22,098 nucleotides of DNA from JAZGHN01 sp964496725 (GTDB taxonomy: Bacteria > Chloroflexota > Dehalococcoidia > Dehalococcoidales > E44-bin46), in assembly GCA_964496725.1 (NCBI GenBank), contig CAZCAS010000011.1:1-22098 (forward strand). The letters are read 5' to 3'. Under the pieces are notes generated by a model. The model ran no database searches. It saw nothing but the letters and a program-made list of their open reading frames with translations, and had not been told where the DNA came from. The position numbers were made by a program, and so were the translations under genes. This document shows positions 6,716 through 15,459 of the stretch, piece by piece; position 1 is the first letter of the stretch, and every line of letters starts with the position of its first letter.

Positions 6716-7201
6716 ATGTGGAAATTTATAGTGGACAATAATGTGGGCAAGCTGGCTAAGTGGCTGAGGATAATGGGATATGACACCCTGTTTTTTAATG
6801 GCAGCAATGATTCCCGCATGGTAGCCGTTGCCTTGGCTGAGGGAAGGGTACTAATCACCAAAGACACACAGATTATGAAAAGAGGAGTAATAACTAGGGG
6901 ACAGCTCAAAGCTATCCTTATCCAGAGCGATCAACCTGAACAGCAGATGCAACAGGTAGTAGCTAACCTAAACCTAGATTGCTGTTTCAAGCCGTTCTCT
7001 GTTTGCCTGGAATGTAACAAACCATTAGAGGAAAAGAGCAAGGAGCAGTCAAAAGACCTGGTGCCGCCTTATGTTTTCCGAACACAAAATCAATTTATGG
7101 AGTGCCCCAGTTGCCACCGAATCTACTGGAGAGGAACACACTGGCAGAGGATGAAGGAGAAGCTGAATAAATTCGGCAAACACCTCTCAAGCAATAGTTA
7201 A
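6716..7201 (+). CDS. Mut7-C RNase-domain protein with zinc ribbon
   Basis: A 161-residue protein of the Mut7-C (formerly DUF82) family, whose PIN-like N-terminal part is predicted to be a nuclease. FIVDNNVGKLAKWLRIMGYDT holds the first acidic residue and VLITKDTQIM the second. The C-terminal half carries two Cys pairs, CLECNKP and CPSCHRIYWRGTHW, forming a zinc ribbon. The combination is the usual architecture of the prokaryotic family. The RNA target is unknown. It starts at ATG 6716 after a G-rich tract and probably continues the corA/MBL transcript. Confidence 0.88.
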   Translation: MWKFIVDNNVGKLAKWLRIMGYDTLFFNGSNDSRMVAVALAEGRVLITKDTQIMKRGVITRGQLKAILIQSDQPEQQMQQVVANLNLDCCFKPFSVCLECNKPLEEKSKEQSKDLVPPYVFRTQNQFMECPSCHRIYWRGTHWQRMKEKLNKFGKHLSSNS

Positions 7202-7258
7202 CCAAGTAATCCTGCCACGCTTTGTTATGTATATTCCACTTTATGTCAAGCAGAGGAG

Positions 7259-7287
7259 TTGACCTTCGACAAGAGTATTGCTACACT
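7259..7287 (+). promoter_or_regulatory. promoter of coaX-coaBC
   Basis: TTGACC (7259-7264), a 17-bp spacer and TACACT (7282-7287). Transcription would begin near 7294, upstream of the coaX ATG at 7320 but downstream of the alternative TTG at 7278, which this promoter therefore rules out for its own transcript. Confidence 0.65.
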
Positions 7288-7319
7288 TCAAGCGGCAAGT
7301 GAGGTCAAAGAAGAACTTT

Positions 7320-8090
7320 ATGTTGTTAGCCATTGATATTGGAAATACCGATACCACTCTAGGCCTTTTTGAAAACGAGGAGCTCCGTGCTACATGGCAC
7401 ATGGCTACTACCATTCACCGTATGGCAGATGAGTATGCCGCCTTACTGCTCAACCTGCTACACCACCAAGGCCTAGATACCTCTGCCATTAAACAGGTAG
7501 TTTTGTGCAGCGTCGTACCGCCACTAATAACCACTTATAAAGAATTGTTTCGTCGATACTTCAATATCTCACCGCTGGTAGTAGGAGCCGGAGTCAAGAC
7601 TGAGGTAAACATCCGCATGGACAACCCCAGAGAGGTGGGCACTGACCGCATTGTGAATGCTGCCGCCGCTCATCACCTCTACGGCGGTCCGGTAATCATT
7701 ATCGACCTGGGAACAGCCACCACATTCGATACGGTATCCGCAGGAGGCGATTACCTGGGAGGAGCAATCGCGCCGGGTATAGATACCGCCGCCGAGTCCC
7801 TGTTTATAAAGGCAGCGATGTTACCCCGAGTGGAATTAGTCCGCCCCAAACATGCTATCGGTACCAACACCATTGCTGCCATGCAATCAGGGATTCTCTT
7901 CGGCTATGTAGGACTCATTGAAGGCATAGTGACTCGCATACAGCAAGAGCTAGGAGAAAAGATCAAGGTAATAGCTACCGGGGGCTGGGCGGAACTCATA
8001 GCTAAGGAAACACCGATAATTGATGAGGTCAATCCCAATCTGACGCTCATCGGGTTGAGACTCATCTATCTGCTGAACAAGACCGATTAG
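7320..8090 (+). CDS. coaX: type III pantothenate kinase
   Basis: This enzyme phosphorylates pantothenate with ATP in the first step of CoA synthesis. Type III hallmarks are the N-terminal phosphate-binding DIGNTDTTLGLF, NPREVGTDRIVNAAAAHHLYGG, the second phosphate loop DLGTATTFD and GGAIAPGI. With the ATG at 7320 it is 256 residues, the usual length. The upstream in-frame TTG (7278) lies within the promoter spacer and is rejected. It is followed after 10 nt by coaBC, making a CoA biosynthesis pair. Confidence 0.96.
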   Translation: MLLAIDIGNTDTTLGLFENEELRATWHMATTIHRMADEYAALLLNLLHHQGLDTSAIKQVVLCSVVPPLITTYKELFRRYFNISPLVVGAGVKTEVNIRMDNPREVGTDRIVNAAAAHHLYGGPVIIIDLGTATTFDTVSAGGDYLGGAIAPGIDTAAESLFIKAAMLPRVELVRPKHAIGTNTIAAMQSGILFGYVGLIEGIVTRIQQELGEKIKVIATGGWAELIAKETPIIDEVNPNLTLIGLRLIYLLNKTD

Positions 8091-8100
8091 GAAGAAAATT

Positions 8101-9285
8101 ATGCTAGCCAATAAGACAGTGATACTGGGGATAACCGGGAGCGTGGCAGCCCATAAAGCAGCCGACCTCGCCAGCAAACTAACTCAAGCTGGAGCTAAGG
8201 TTGAGGTAGTGATGACCGAGGCAGCCACCAAGTTCATAACCCCGCTAACCCTTCGCAGCATTACCGGCCGACCGGTAGTAACCGATATGTTCGAGTTAGC
8301 CTCTGAGTTCAGCATTGAACATGTAGCCCTGGCTGAGGCGGCCGATATAGTGGTTATCGCCCCAGCCACTGCCTGCGTCATCGCCAAACTGGCAGGCGGC
8401 ATCTCCGACGATGAGCTTACCTGCACCGTGCTGGCTACTGAGGCACCGATTATTGTCGCACCAGCCATGCACGCCAGTATGTTCCAGAACCCCGTCACTC
8501 AAGAAAACCTGACCAAGCTTAAAGCCAGGGGCTTTATCATCGTCGGTCCTGAGTACGGCCGTCTGGCGTCAGGTGAGGCAGGCATTGGACGCCTGGCGGA
8601 GACCGACAAAATCATAGACGCCATCGGCCAATCATTAAGCCGACGCAAAGACCTAGCAGGTAAACGCATCGTAGTCACTGCTGGAGGCACCCAAGAGCCT
8701 ATTGACCCCGCCCGCCATATTGGAAATCGCTCATCAGGCAAAATGGGTTATGCCCTGGCTGAAGCAGCCAGAGACAGAGGGGCTGAGGTCGAGCTAATCG
8801 CTGCCCCTACCCTCCTGCCAGACCCGACAAAAGTAGCGGTCACCCACATAAGAACCACCGCCGAGATGAAGGAGGCGGTAGCCAGAGCGGTAGCCGGGGC
8901 TGGCGCCCTGATTATGGCGGCTGCAGTAACCGACTACCAGCCAAAAAGCACCGCCAAAAGTAAACTCAAGAAGGAAAGCCCTGACCTGACCTTAGAGCTG
9001 GTCAGGACACCGGACATACTTTCCGAAGTTAAGGGCAACTTCCTCAAGGTTGGCTTTGCTGCCGAGAGCGAGAACATCATAGCCAACGCCAGACAAAAGC
9101 TTCAGCAGAAAAAGCTTGACCTCATTGTAGCTAATGACATCACCGCCGCTGAAAGCGGCTTTGGCGCCGACACCAATAAGGTGACCATCATAGATAAACA
9201 GGGCAACGTGGAAGACGTGCCCCTGATGAGCAAGAGAGAGGTGGCGGAGAGGATACTGGACAGGGTGGCGGAGATGCTAAAGTAA
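8101..9285 (+). CDS. coaBC: bifunctional phosphopantothenoylcysteine synthetase/decarboxylase
   Basis: Catalyses the second and third steps of CoA synthesis: CTP-dependent coupling of cysteine to 4'-phosphopantothenate, then FMN-dependent decarboxylation. The N-terminal flavoprotein (CoaC) part, residues 1 to about 180, shows GITGSVAAHKA, the catalytic-His region SIEHVALAEAAD, APATACVIAKLAGGISDDELT and the substrate loop APAMHASM. That loop has His where E. coli has Asn. The C-terminal CoaB part starts around RIVVTAGGTQEPIDPARHI and includes NRSSGKMGYALAEAA and AAAVTDYQPKSTAKSKLKKE with the conserved lysine. The 394-residue length is typical. Confidence 0.96.
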   Translation: MLANKTVILGITGSVAAHKAADLASKLTQAGAKVEVVMTEAATKFITPLTLRSITGRPVVTDMFELASEFSIEHVALAEAADIVVIAPATACVIAKLAGGISDDELTCTVLATEAPIIVAPAMHASMFQNPVTQENLTKLKARGFIIVGPEYGRLASGEAGIGRLAETDKIIDAIGQSLSRRKDLAGKRIVVTAGGTQEPIDPARHIGNRSSGKMGYALAEAARDRGAEVELIAAPTLLPDPTKVAVTHIRTTAEMKEAVARAVAGAGALIMAAAVTDYQPKSTAKSKLKKESPDLTLELVRTPDILSEVKGNFLKVGFAAESENIIANARQKLQQKKLDLIVANDITAAESGFGADTNKVTIIDKQGNVEDVPLMSKREVAERILDRVAEMLK

Positions 9286-9441
9286 AAGAGGGGGTATGGA
9301 CAACGAAGGGTTGATGTGACTGAAGGCAAAATAGAATAAAAATTTTGGAAAACAATCCGTATCTGGTTAGCTTTGAATTGTTTTACGTGTTATGTCAACA
9401 GAAATGGACAGTAGTCCAAAAGGAGGACATAAGATAGGGAG

Positions 9442-10356
9442 ATGTTACTTATAGATGGTGTGAAGTACGAGCTATGGACACCGCCATCCGAAGACGAATT
9501 TGAGCGGGTGGTAAAAGAGCATGCCCGGGACATCTTCGGTGAACAATCTATATACCTTGATAGGAAGCAAAAACTAAAGTCACTGTCGGGAATTGGTTCA
9601 ATACCCGATGGATATGTTATTGTCTTCGGAGACTCGCCCGAATGGCATATTATTGAAGTGGAACTATCCTCCCATCCCTTATACGAACACATAGTTTCTC
9701 AGGTCAGCAGGTTCATTAACGGCATAAGCAATCCGAATATCCAGAGAGGGATAGTTAATGCCATAGAGGGTGAGATAACCAGGGATGACTTCCTCAAGCT
9801 CAAATTAAGGAAAGCAATTGAGCCTGCTGAAATTTACAGATTCTTATCAGACCTTATCTCAAAGCAACCAATATTGACAATTATCATAGAAAAGGATACA
9901 GAGGAGTTGAGAGAAGCTCTTAACACGCTCCGTTATCCCCAAATTAAGGTTGTAGAGTTCCAGACTTTTACTAGAGAGGGAGTGGGTTTATCTGTTCACG
10001 TCCACTTATTTGAGCCGTTACATAAAGCGCCCATTGCTACTGAGCCTCCTTCAATCAAGGCAGAGGTGTTACCTAAAAGTATGGAACTAAAAGTTTGGAA
10101 TTCCTACAAAGAGTACGGGTATATCGGAATCTGGAAGAAATTTCGAGATTCATTTCCTGCCGTTGGTAAAACCATAGAACTTGTAGACAATGCTGGTGAA
10201 ATCTTTAAAGTTAAAGTGGGCGATTATGAGGGAAGCAAACAGCTTTGGGGTTTACAAGAATGGTATAGAAAGAATCCTGACCTAAAAGAAGGCGACGTTA
10301 TTCGCATTATGCCAATTGAACCAATGAAGAAATATCGTCTTGAAATTGTAAAATGA
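9442..10356 (+). CDS. predicted PD-(D/E)XK nuclease with B3-like C-terminal domain
   Basis: A 304-residue protein of no named family I recognise. The N-terminal part (residues about 15-95) has the order of elements of a PD-(D/E)XK fold: an acidic helix EFERVVKEHARDIF, IPDGYVIVF (D56) followed by a loop, then WHIIEVEL (E72-x-E74), and a helix with Gln87 (HIVSQVSRFIN). Here the usual Lys of the last motif is replaced by E. The C-terminal part (about 205-304), with IGIWKKFRDSFPAVGKTIEL, LWGLQEWYRKN and LKEGDVIRI, looks like a B3/pseudobarrel DNA-binding domain. The gene is visibly more AT-rich than coaBC and valS. Its ATG lies 15 nt from an AAGGAGG, unusually far. Nuclease activity is inference. 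Confidence 0.6.
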   Translation: MLLIDGVKYELWTPPSEDEFERVVKEHARDIFGEQSIYLDRKQKLKSLSGIGSIPDGYVIVFGDSPEWHIIEVELSSHPLYEHIVSQVSRFINGISNPNIQRGIVNAIEGEITRDDFLKLKLRKAIEPAEIYRFLSDLISKQPILTIIIEKDTEELREALNTLRYPQIKVVEFQTFTREGVGLSVHVHLFEPLHKAPIATEPPSIKAEVLPKSMELKVWNSYKEYGYIGIWKKFRDSFPAVGKTIELVDNAGEIFKVKVGDYEGSKQLWGLQEWYRKNPDLKEGDVIRIMPIEPMKKYRLEIVK

Positions 10357-10380
10357 GATTATTAAAATCCATCCTCCTGA

Positions 10381-10407
10381 CCCCCTTCCTTTAGTAAAGG
10401 AAGGGGG
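10381..10407. repeat. C/G-rich inverted repeat downstream of the nuclease-like gene
   Basis: CCCCCTTCCTTT (10381-10392), loop AGT, AAAGGAAGGGGG (10396-10407): a perfect 12-bp stem. A further GGGGG follows at 10413-10417, and GACC/GGTC flank the block. There is no T-tract, so it is not a standard terminator. The motif resembles widely dispersed short intergenic repeats. Confidence 0.65.
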
Positions 10408-10441
10408 ATTAAGGGGGTGAGGTCATAAAATAAGAATAATG

Positions 10442-10480
10442 TGCGAGATTGCTTCGTCGCTGGCGCTCCTCACAATGACA
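10442..10480. repeat. interspersed 'GAGATTGCTTCGTCGC...CACAATGACA' repeat
   Basis: GAGATTGCTTCGTCGC followed by GCTCCTCACAATGACA is a short dispersed repeat recognised from many environmental bacterial genomes. Its reverse-strand translation gives the well-known spurious peptide CHCEERQRRSNL. It sits just before valS and its 3' neighbour contains the spurious upstream GTG of that gene. Confidence 0.65.
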
Positions 10481-10508
10481 GGTGAAAGAGACTTTTAGAA
10501 AGGCAAAC

Positions 10509-13217
10509 ATGGCAGAATCAGCACCAATAAAATATGACATGCCCAAGGCATATGAGCCGGGGGAGGTAGAGCAGAAGTGGTATAAGTTCTGGATGGAGAA
10601 GGGATACTTCACCCCCAGAAGAGACCCCAAGAAGAAGCCCTTCGTTATCATTATGCCCCCACCCAATGTAACCGGCGAGCTTCACATCGGGCATGCCCTA
10701 ACTGCCACCCTGGAGGATATTATGACCCGCTGGCACCGGATGAATGGTGACCCGGCACTGTGGCTTCCAGGCTTCGACCATGCCGGCATCGCTGCTCAGG
10801 TAGTAATGGAGCAAAAGCTGGCTGAAGAAGGAGTGGACCGCCACCAGCTGGGCAGAGAGAAATTCCTGGAGAGGATGAAAGAGTGGGCAGATATATGCCA
10901 TCAACGCATTGCCGAGCAACACCAGCGGCTGGGTGCTTCCTGCGACTGGAGCCGGGAGAAGTTCACCCTGGACGAGGGACCGAGCCAGGCAGTCCGAACC
11001 ACCTTCGTCAGCCTCTATAACAAGGGCCTAATCTATCGGGGGGAACGGATAATAAACTGGTGCCCCCGCTGTGCTACCGCCCTCTCTGACCTGGAGGTAG
11101 AACACAAAGAGGTAAACGGGCACCTGTATTACGTCCGCTACCCCATGGCTGAAGGCGATAACGAATTCATCACCGTAGCCACCACCCGACCGGAGACAAT
11201 ACTCGGCGATACCGCCGTAGCGGTGAGTCCTAAAGACAAGCGGTTCAAGGCTATTAGAGGTAAAAAAGCCATCCTGCCTGTGCTAAACAGGATAATACCT
11301 ATCCTGGCTGATGAGGCTGTCGACCCCAAGTTCGGCACCGGGGCAGTTAAAATCACCCCGGCTCATGACCCGGTGGACTTTGAAGTAGCCCAGCGTCAGG
11401 GACTACCGCTGATAAACATAATGAATCGTGATGCTACCATGAACGAAAACGCCGGCCCCTATGCTGGCCTCGACCGATTCTCCTGCCGCCAGGCGATACT
11501 ATCCGACCTAGACCGAGAGGGGCTTCTGATAAAGACTGAGGATTATGTTCACTCAGTGGGATACTGCGAGCGCTGCCAGACGGTTATTGAGCCCACAGCC
11601 AGCAAGCAGTGGTTCATCAAGATACAACCCCTAGCCCAACCAGCTATCGAAGCTGTCACCGACGGGCGCATTGAGATTATCCCCGAGCGCTTCAGTAAGG
11701 TCTATCTCAACTGGATGGAGAACATCCGCGATTGGTGCATCAGCCGCCAGCTATGGTGGGGGCACCGCATCCCGGTATGGTACTGCGGGGACTGTGGTGA
11801 GCTAACGGCAGCCATGGAAGACCCTGACTCCTGTAGCCACTGCGGCTCCACCAATATAAAACAGGACCCGGATGTCCTCGACACCTGGTTCAGCTCAGCA
11901 CTATGGCCTCACTCCACTCTGGGGTGGCCTGATGATACCAAGGATTTAGACTACTTCTATCCCACGACAGTAATGGAAACCGGCTATGACATCCTCTTCT
12001 TCTGGGTAGCCAGAATGATTATGATGGGAATGGAGAACATGGGCAATATCCCCTTCCACGCTGTCTACCTTCACGGTCTAGTGCGCGATGAGAAGGGGGA
12101 CAAGATGAGCAAGGTCAGGGGCAACGTAATCAATCCAGTCGACACCCTGGAAAAATATGGCACCGATGCCCTGCGCTTCGCCCTATCCACAGGCACAACC
12201 CCAGGGAACGACATCAAGCTAACCCCAGCCAAGCTGGAGGCAGGACGCAATTTCGCCAATAAACTATGGAACGCCACCCGATTTATAATCAGAAGCCTCC
12301 CCACTCAAGAAGAGTTCGCCTCAGTCTGGAATAAGTATTATAAAATCCCGCCAGAGAAACTCCCGGTAGAGGACCGCTGGATTCTAAGTCGGCTGAACAA
12401 AACCATATCAACGGCAACCGGTCTTATGGAAGACTTCAATTTTGGAGAAGCCCAGAGGCAAATTCATGACTTCCTCTGGGGCGAATTCTGCGACTGGTAT
12501 ATCGAGATAGCAAAAGTTCGCCTCCAACCCGCAGATAAGGGGGTGGTACCACCCCTACCCCTGCTGGTCTATATCCTGGAGGCTTCACTGCGCCTGTTAC
12601 ACCCCTTCATGCCCTTCATCACCGAAGAGTTGTGGCAAAAGCTGAAGAAGCACCTGCCAGAGCAAGGGGCCGAATCGATAATGGTGTCCCTCTACCCTGA
12701 AGCTAAAGGGACAGCCGTTGACCCGGAGGCAGAGCGAGTTATGGAATCCATCATAGAGATAATTCACTCCATCCGTAATGCCCGGGCTCAATACAAAGTG
12801 GAGAGGACAAAGTGGGTTGAAGCACACATCCACGGTGGCGAGCTTACTCCAGCCATCACCCCCTACTCCCAAACCATCCAGACCCTAGCCAGAGCAAAAC
12901 CACTTACCTTCCTTGATAGCAGACAGGCAACCAAGCAAAGGAAAAATGCCCTGGCATTGGTACTCAAAGAGACTGAGGTCGTCATACCGATGGAGAGTAT
13001 GGTCGACCTGAAAGCTGAGAAAAAACGACTAAAGGAAGAGCTAGAACAAATCCAGGCCGAGGTAGCTCGACTTGAAGCCAGACTCAAGGACAAAGCCTTT
13101 CTTACCAAAGCACCGACAGCTGTTGTGAATAAAGAACAGGATAGGCTGGCGACAAGAAGAGATAAACTCGAACGACTCAAAGAGCAGCTTGCTAAATATC
13201 AAACTGATTCTAAATAA
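10509..13217 (+). CDS. valS: valine--tRNA ligase
   Basis: Class I aminoacyl-tRNA synthetase charging tRNA-Val, with editing of misactivated threonine. Visible landmarks are PPPNVTGELHIGHALT (HIGH at residues 59-62), LPGFDHAGIA, an editing (CP1) domain with TTRPETILGDTAVAV and GTGAVKITPAHDPVDF, WCISRQLWWGHRIP, Cys pairs CPRC, CERC, CGDC and CSHC that suggest bound zinc, and DVLDTWFSS. The second catalytic signature is KMSKV (532-536) rather than KMSKS. The C-terminus is a coiled coil (LKAEKKRLKEELEQI onwards), as in other ValRS. The ATG at 10509 with AAGG five bases upstream is preferred over a GTG at 10482 that lies at the repeat edge. The length of 902 is normal. It converges with the histidine kinase gene, leaving only 23 bp and no visible terminator. 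Confidence 0.97.
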   Translation: MAESAPIKYDMPKAYEPGEVEQKWYKFWMEKGYFTPRRDPKKKPFVIIMPPPNVTGELHIGHALTATLEDIMTRWHRMNGDPALWLPGFDHAGIAAQVVMEQKLAEEGVDRHQLGREKFLERMKEWADICHQRIAEQHQRLGASCDWSREKFTLDEGPSQAVRTTFVSLYNKGLIYRGERIINWCPRCATALSDLEVEHKEVNGHLYYVRYPMAEGDNEFITVATTRPETILGDTAVAVSPKDKRFKAIRGKKAILPVLNRIIPILADEAVDPKFGTGAVKITPAHDPVDFEVAQRQGLPLINIMNRDATMNENAGPYAGLDRFSCRQAILSDLDREGLLIKTEDYVHSVGYCERCQTVIEPTASKQWFIKIQPLAQPAIEAVTDGRIEIIPERFSKVYLNWMENIRDWCISRQLWWGHRIPVWYCGDCGELTAAMEDPDSCSHCGSTNIKQDPDVLDTWFSSALWPHSTLGWPDDTKDLDYFYPTTVMETGYDILFFWVARMIMMGMENMGNIPFHAVYLHGLVRDEKGDKMSKVRGNVINPVDTLEKYGTDALRFALSTGTTPGNDIKLTPAKLEAGRNFANKLWNATRFIIRSLPTQEEFASVWNKYYKIPPEKLPVEDRWILSRLNKTISTATGLMEDFNFGEAQRQIHDFLWGEFCDWYIEIAKVRLQPADKGVVPPLPLLVYILEASLRLLHPFMPFITEELWQKLKKHLPEQGAESIMVSLYPEAKGTAVDPEAERVMESIIEIIHSIRNARAQYKVERTKWVEAHIHGGELTPAITPYSQTIQTLARAKPLTFLDSRQATKQRKNALALVLKETEVVIPMESMVDLKAEKKRLKEELEQIQAEVARLEARLKDKAFLTKAPTAVVNKEQDRLATRRDKLERLKEQLAKYQTDSK

Positions 13218-13240
13218 GCACAAACTGAGAGACTGCGCTG

Positions 13241-14731
13241 TTAAACAGGAACATCAACGGTTACAGAGGTTCCTTTACCCAACTCCGATTGTATCCTTAG
13301 CCTGCCCCCAATTAGGCGGGCTCGTTCTTGCATCCCAGCCAGACCAAGCTTGCCCACACTGGCCAGGTCTCCCAGTCTTCGGGGTAATTTAAAGCCCTTG
13401 CCGTTGTCGGCAACGGTTAGAACAACCTTACCGTCACCAAATTCAAGTGTAATCTGAGCCGTCGATGCTTCTGCATGCCTCCTAGCATTTGCTAACGCCT
13501 CCTGAGCAATACGGAACAGCAGTAGCTCCACCTCAACAGGCAAGCTTCGCCCACTACCTACCACCTTAACCTGGATATCAATCCCCTGCTTTTCTAAGTC
13601 CTCTGCCATCCACTCCAACGCCGCTAATAAGCCCAGGTGGTCTAGTATAGGCGGTCTTAAATGCTGAGCACAGCGCCGCAAACCCTCCAAGGCATCAATG
13701 GCTTGGCCGCGCAATTTTTCCAAACTTTGCTTAAGCTCCGGATTAGACAACTTCTTTCGCGAAGTGGAACTGAGAAAATCCAGTCCCTGAGTAAGAAGAA
13801 GCAAGGGTTGAGCCAAATCATCGTGCAGTTCCCGAGCAATACGCCTTCTCTCCTCCTCCTGCGCCCTAGTAATCTGCTGGACATAGAAACGAGCGTTATC
13901 CTGCAACCGTTTTTCCTCAGTAACCCTTCCTAATCGCTCAGCAACAGCGTTAATCAGCAACCTCTCTTCTTTTAAGAACGGCCCTTCGTCAGCGTCCGGC
14001 CTCTTCTCTAGATAATTAACCTCTACCACACCTGCCTTTTCTCCATGCACCTTGATAGCTGAAGACAGCTTCCACCCACTCTCTCTATAATTCTTGGTCT
14101 TAAAGTGCCTGTTGTTAATAATAACCCGAGCACAGGTAATCTCTGAATACTGCCAGCCCTGTGGAATTACATTAACCACTTCCCGATAAAGTTTATCCAA
14201 GCTAATCCCCGGTCTTTGGGCAATCTCAGCAATATCATAAAGACACTGGAGTTCCTTTACCCGTTCATCCAGGGCATCCTCTGCTCTCTTACGCTCGGTG
14301 ACATCCTGCAAGGTCTCTATTGCCCCTATTATTTCTCCCCTGCTATCTTTGATAGGACTCGCTGTAAAGTGAAGCCACCTGCCACCGCCTCCAAGGTCCG
14401 GGTAGAAACCCTCAGCTTCATAGGCACCATCAATCAGGTCGGATTTCCTGCTTTTACCACCATAGTATCGCTCAATATCATCATCGGAGGCCCCATCCAC
14501 TATTAAATCAGCCATTACCGGTCTCTTCTCAGTGAAAAATGCCATCCACTGCTCATCTGTCCCAACCACTTCATCCTTTTTTATGCCGGAGAGAGACTCC
14601 AGCGCCGTGTTCCAGTGGGTAACCTTATGCTCCTTATTGATGGCAAACGTCGGAATGGGGGAGCCATCAATAATTTTGGCGAGCATCTCCTCTGCTTTCT
14701 TGCGCCCGGATGGCTTAAATTGTTTTTCCAT
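13241..14731 (-). CDS. cytoplasmic PAS/GAF-like sensor histidine kinase (NarX/DegS-type)
   Basis: A 496-residue kinase with no transmembrane segment. A PAS domain spans about residues 13-150 (GSPIPTFAINKEHKVTHWN to GAIETLQDVTERKRAED). A GAF-like sensor spans about 155-285 (ELQCLYDIAEI, VIPQGWQYSEITCARV, GVVEVNYLEKRPDADEGPFLKEE). The HisKA_3 dimerisation helix has the phospho-acceptor His303 (RRRIARELHDDLAQ). The ATPase domain shows FRIAQEALANARRHAEA, VADNGKGF and GLAGMQERARLIGG. It phosphorylates the adjacent LuxR-type regulator. The regulator stop and the kinase ATG share one base (TGATG), so translation is coupled. The ligand is unknown; PAS plus GAF in the cytoplasm suits redox, gas or small-molecule sensing. 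Confidence 0.93.
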   Translation of the reverse strand: MEKQFKPSGRKKAEEMLAKIIDGSPIPTFAINKEHKVTHWNTALESLSGIKKDEVVGTDEQWMAFFTEKRPVMADLIVDGASDDDIERYYGGKSRKSDLIDGAYEAEGFYPDLGGGGRWLHFTASPIKDSRGEIIGAIETLQDVTERKRAEDALDERVKELQCLYDIAEIAQRPGISLDKLYREVVNVIPQGWQYSEITCARVIINNRHFKTKNYRESGWKLSSAIKVHGEKAGVVEVNYLEKRPDADEGPFLKEERLLINAVAERLGRVTEEKRLQDNARFYVQQITRAQEEERRRIARELHDDLAQPLLLLTQGLDFLSSTSRKKLSNPELKQSLEKLRGQAIDALEGLRRCAQHLRPPILDHLGLLAALEWMAEDLEKQGIDIQVKVVGSGRSLPVEVELLLFRIAQEALANARRHAEASTAQITLEFGDGKVVLTVADNGKGFKLPRRLGDLASVGKLGLAGMQERARLIGGRLRIQSELGKGTSVTVDVPV

Positions 14732-15411
14732 CAGCCACCCTCTCCTTCCCCAGTTGTATCATCAAAGCTAATATAGCCTTCCCTCAAGCCCTTAATTATC
14801 GCCTCAGTACGAGAGCCAACCCCCATCTTGTTAAAGATATTACTCAAGTGAGCCTTCACCGTGCGCAAGCTGAGAAAGAGTTCATCAGCAATATCCTTGT
14901 TGCTCATCCCCTTGGCCGCTAACTCCAGAACTTCAGTCTCCCTAGCAGTGAGCTCCCCACCAACCTTCCCCTTAACAGCCCCGCTGGATGACCCAACCAC
15001 CCGCTGCAAAAGCTTATGGGTTACCACCGAGTCGAGCACAGATTCGCCGGAACGCACAGCACGGATAGCCCTGGCAATCTCACTGCCCCGGGCACTCTTC
15101 AGTAAATAGCCACAAGCGCCAGCCTCCAAAAGGCCGAGGATATAGCGAATATCGCTATAGGCAGTCAATATCAATACCGCGGTAGATGGACTTGCCCGCT
15201 TAATTAACTTTGTCGCCTCAATGCCGTTAAGCTTGGGCATGACGATATCCATTATCACTACATCCGGCTTGAGCTCTGTGGCCAATCGGACCGCTTCCTC
15301 ACCATCGCCAGCCTCACCAACCACCTCAAAATCCCCTTCTCGCTCCAACAGGTCACGCATCCCCTCCCTCAGCACAGCATGGTCGTCTGCGATTAAAATC
15401 CCTACCTTCAT
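14731..15411 (-). CDS. NarL/FixJ-family response regulator
   Basis: The N-terminal receiver domain has the acidic pair D9-D10, phospho-acceptor D55 (VVIMDIVMPKLNG), LILTAYSD and the conserved Lys in GYLLKSARG. The C-terminal LuxR-type helix-turn-helix begins LTARETEVLELAAKGMSNKDIADELFLS and ends TVKAHLSNIFNKMGV. The ATG at 15411 (MKVGILIADDH) is chosen because AAGGTGG lies seven bases upstream; an in-frame codon ten residues earlier is less likely. It is the first gene of the regulator-kinase operon and divergent from the FNT cluster, which is its most probable target along with itself. Confidence 0.93.
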   Translation of the reverse strand: MKVGILIADDHAVLREGMRDLLEREGDFEVVGEAGDGEEAVRLATELKPDVVIMDIVMPKLNGIEATKLIKRASPSTAVLILTAYSDIRYILGLLEAGACGYLLKSARGSEIARAIRAVRSGESVLDSVVTHKLLQRVVGSSSGAVKGKVGGELTARETEVLELAAKGMSNKDIADELFLSLRTVKAHLSNIFNKMGVGSRTEAIIKGLREGYISFDDTTGEGEGG

Positions 15412-15459
15412 TACGATACCACCTTTCTTACCCTCAGGCACACCCCATCAACCAAACCA

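Noticed and set aside
7278..7319. TTG start 14 codons upstream of coaX ATG
   Set aside because: It lies inside the spacer of the predicted promoter and the extra residues are absent from usual CoaX proteins.
10482..10508. GTG start for valS nine codons upstream
   Set aside because: It sits at the edge of a dispersed repeat and has no ribosome-binding site; the ATG at 10509 has AAGG at proper spacing.
10409..10666. Minus-strand open frame encoding CHCEERQRRSNL
   Set aside because: This peptide is the usual spurious translation of a dispersed DNA repeat, and the rest is antisense to valS.
13299..13322. AGCCTGCC/GGCGGGCT hairpin as a terminator between valS and the kinase gene
   Set aside because: It lies within the kinase coding end, has no T-tract in either direction, and 8 bp can arise by chance in coding sequence.
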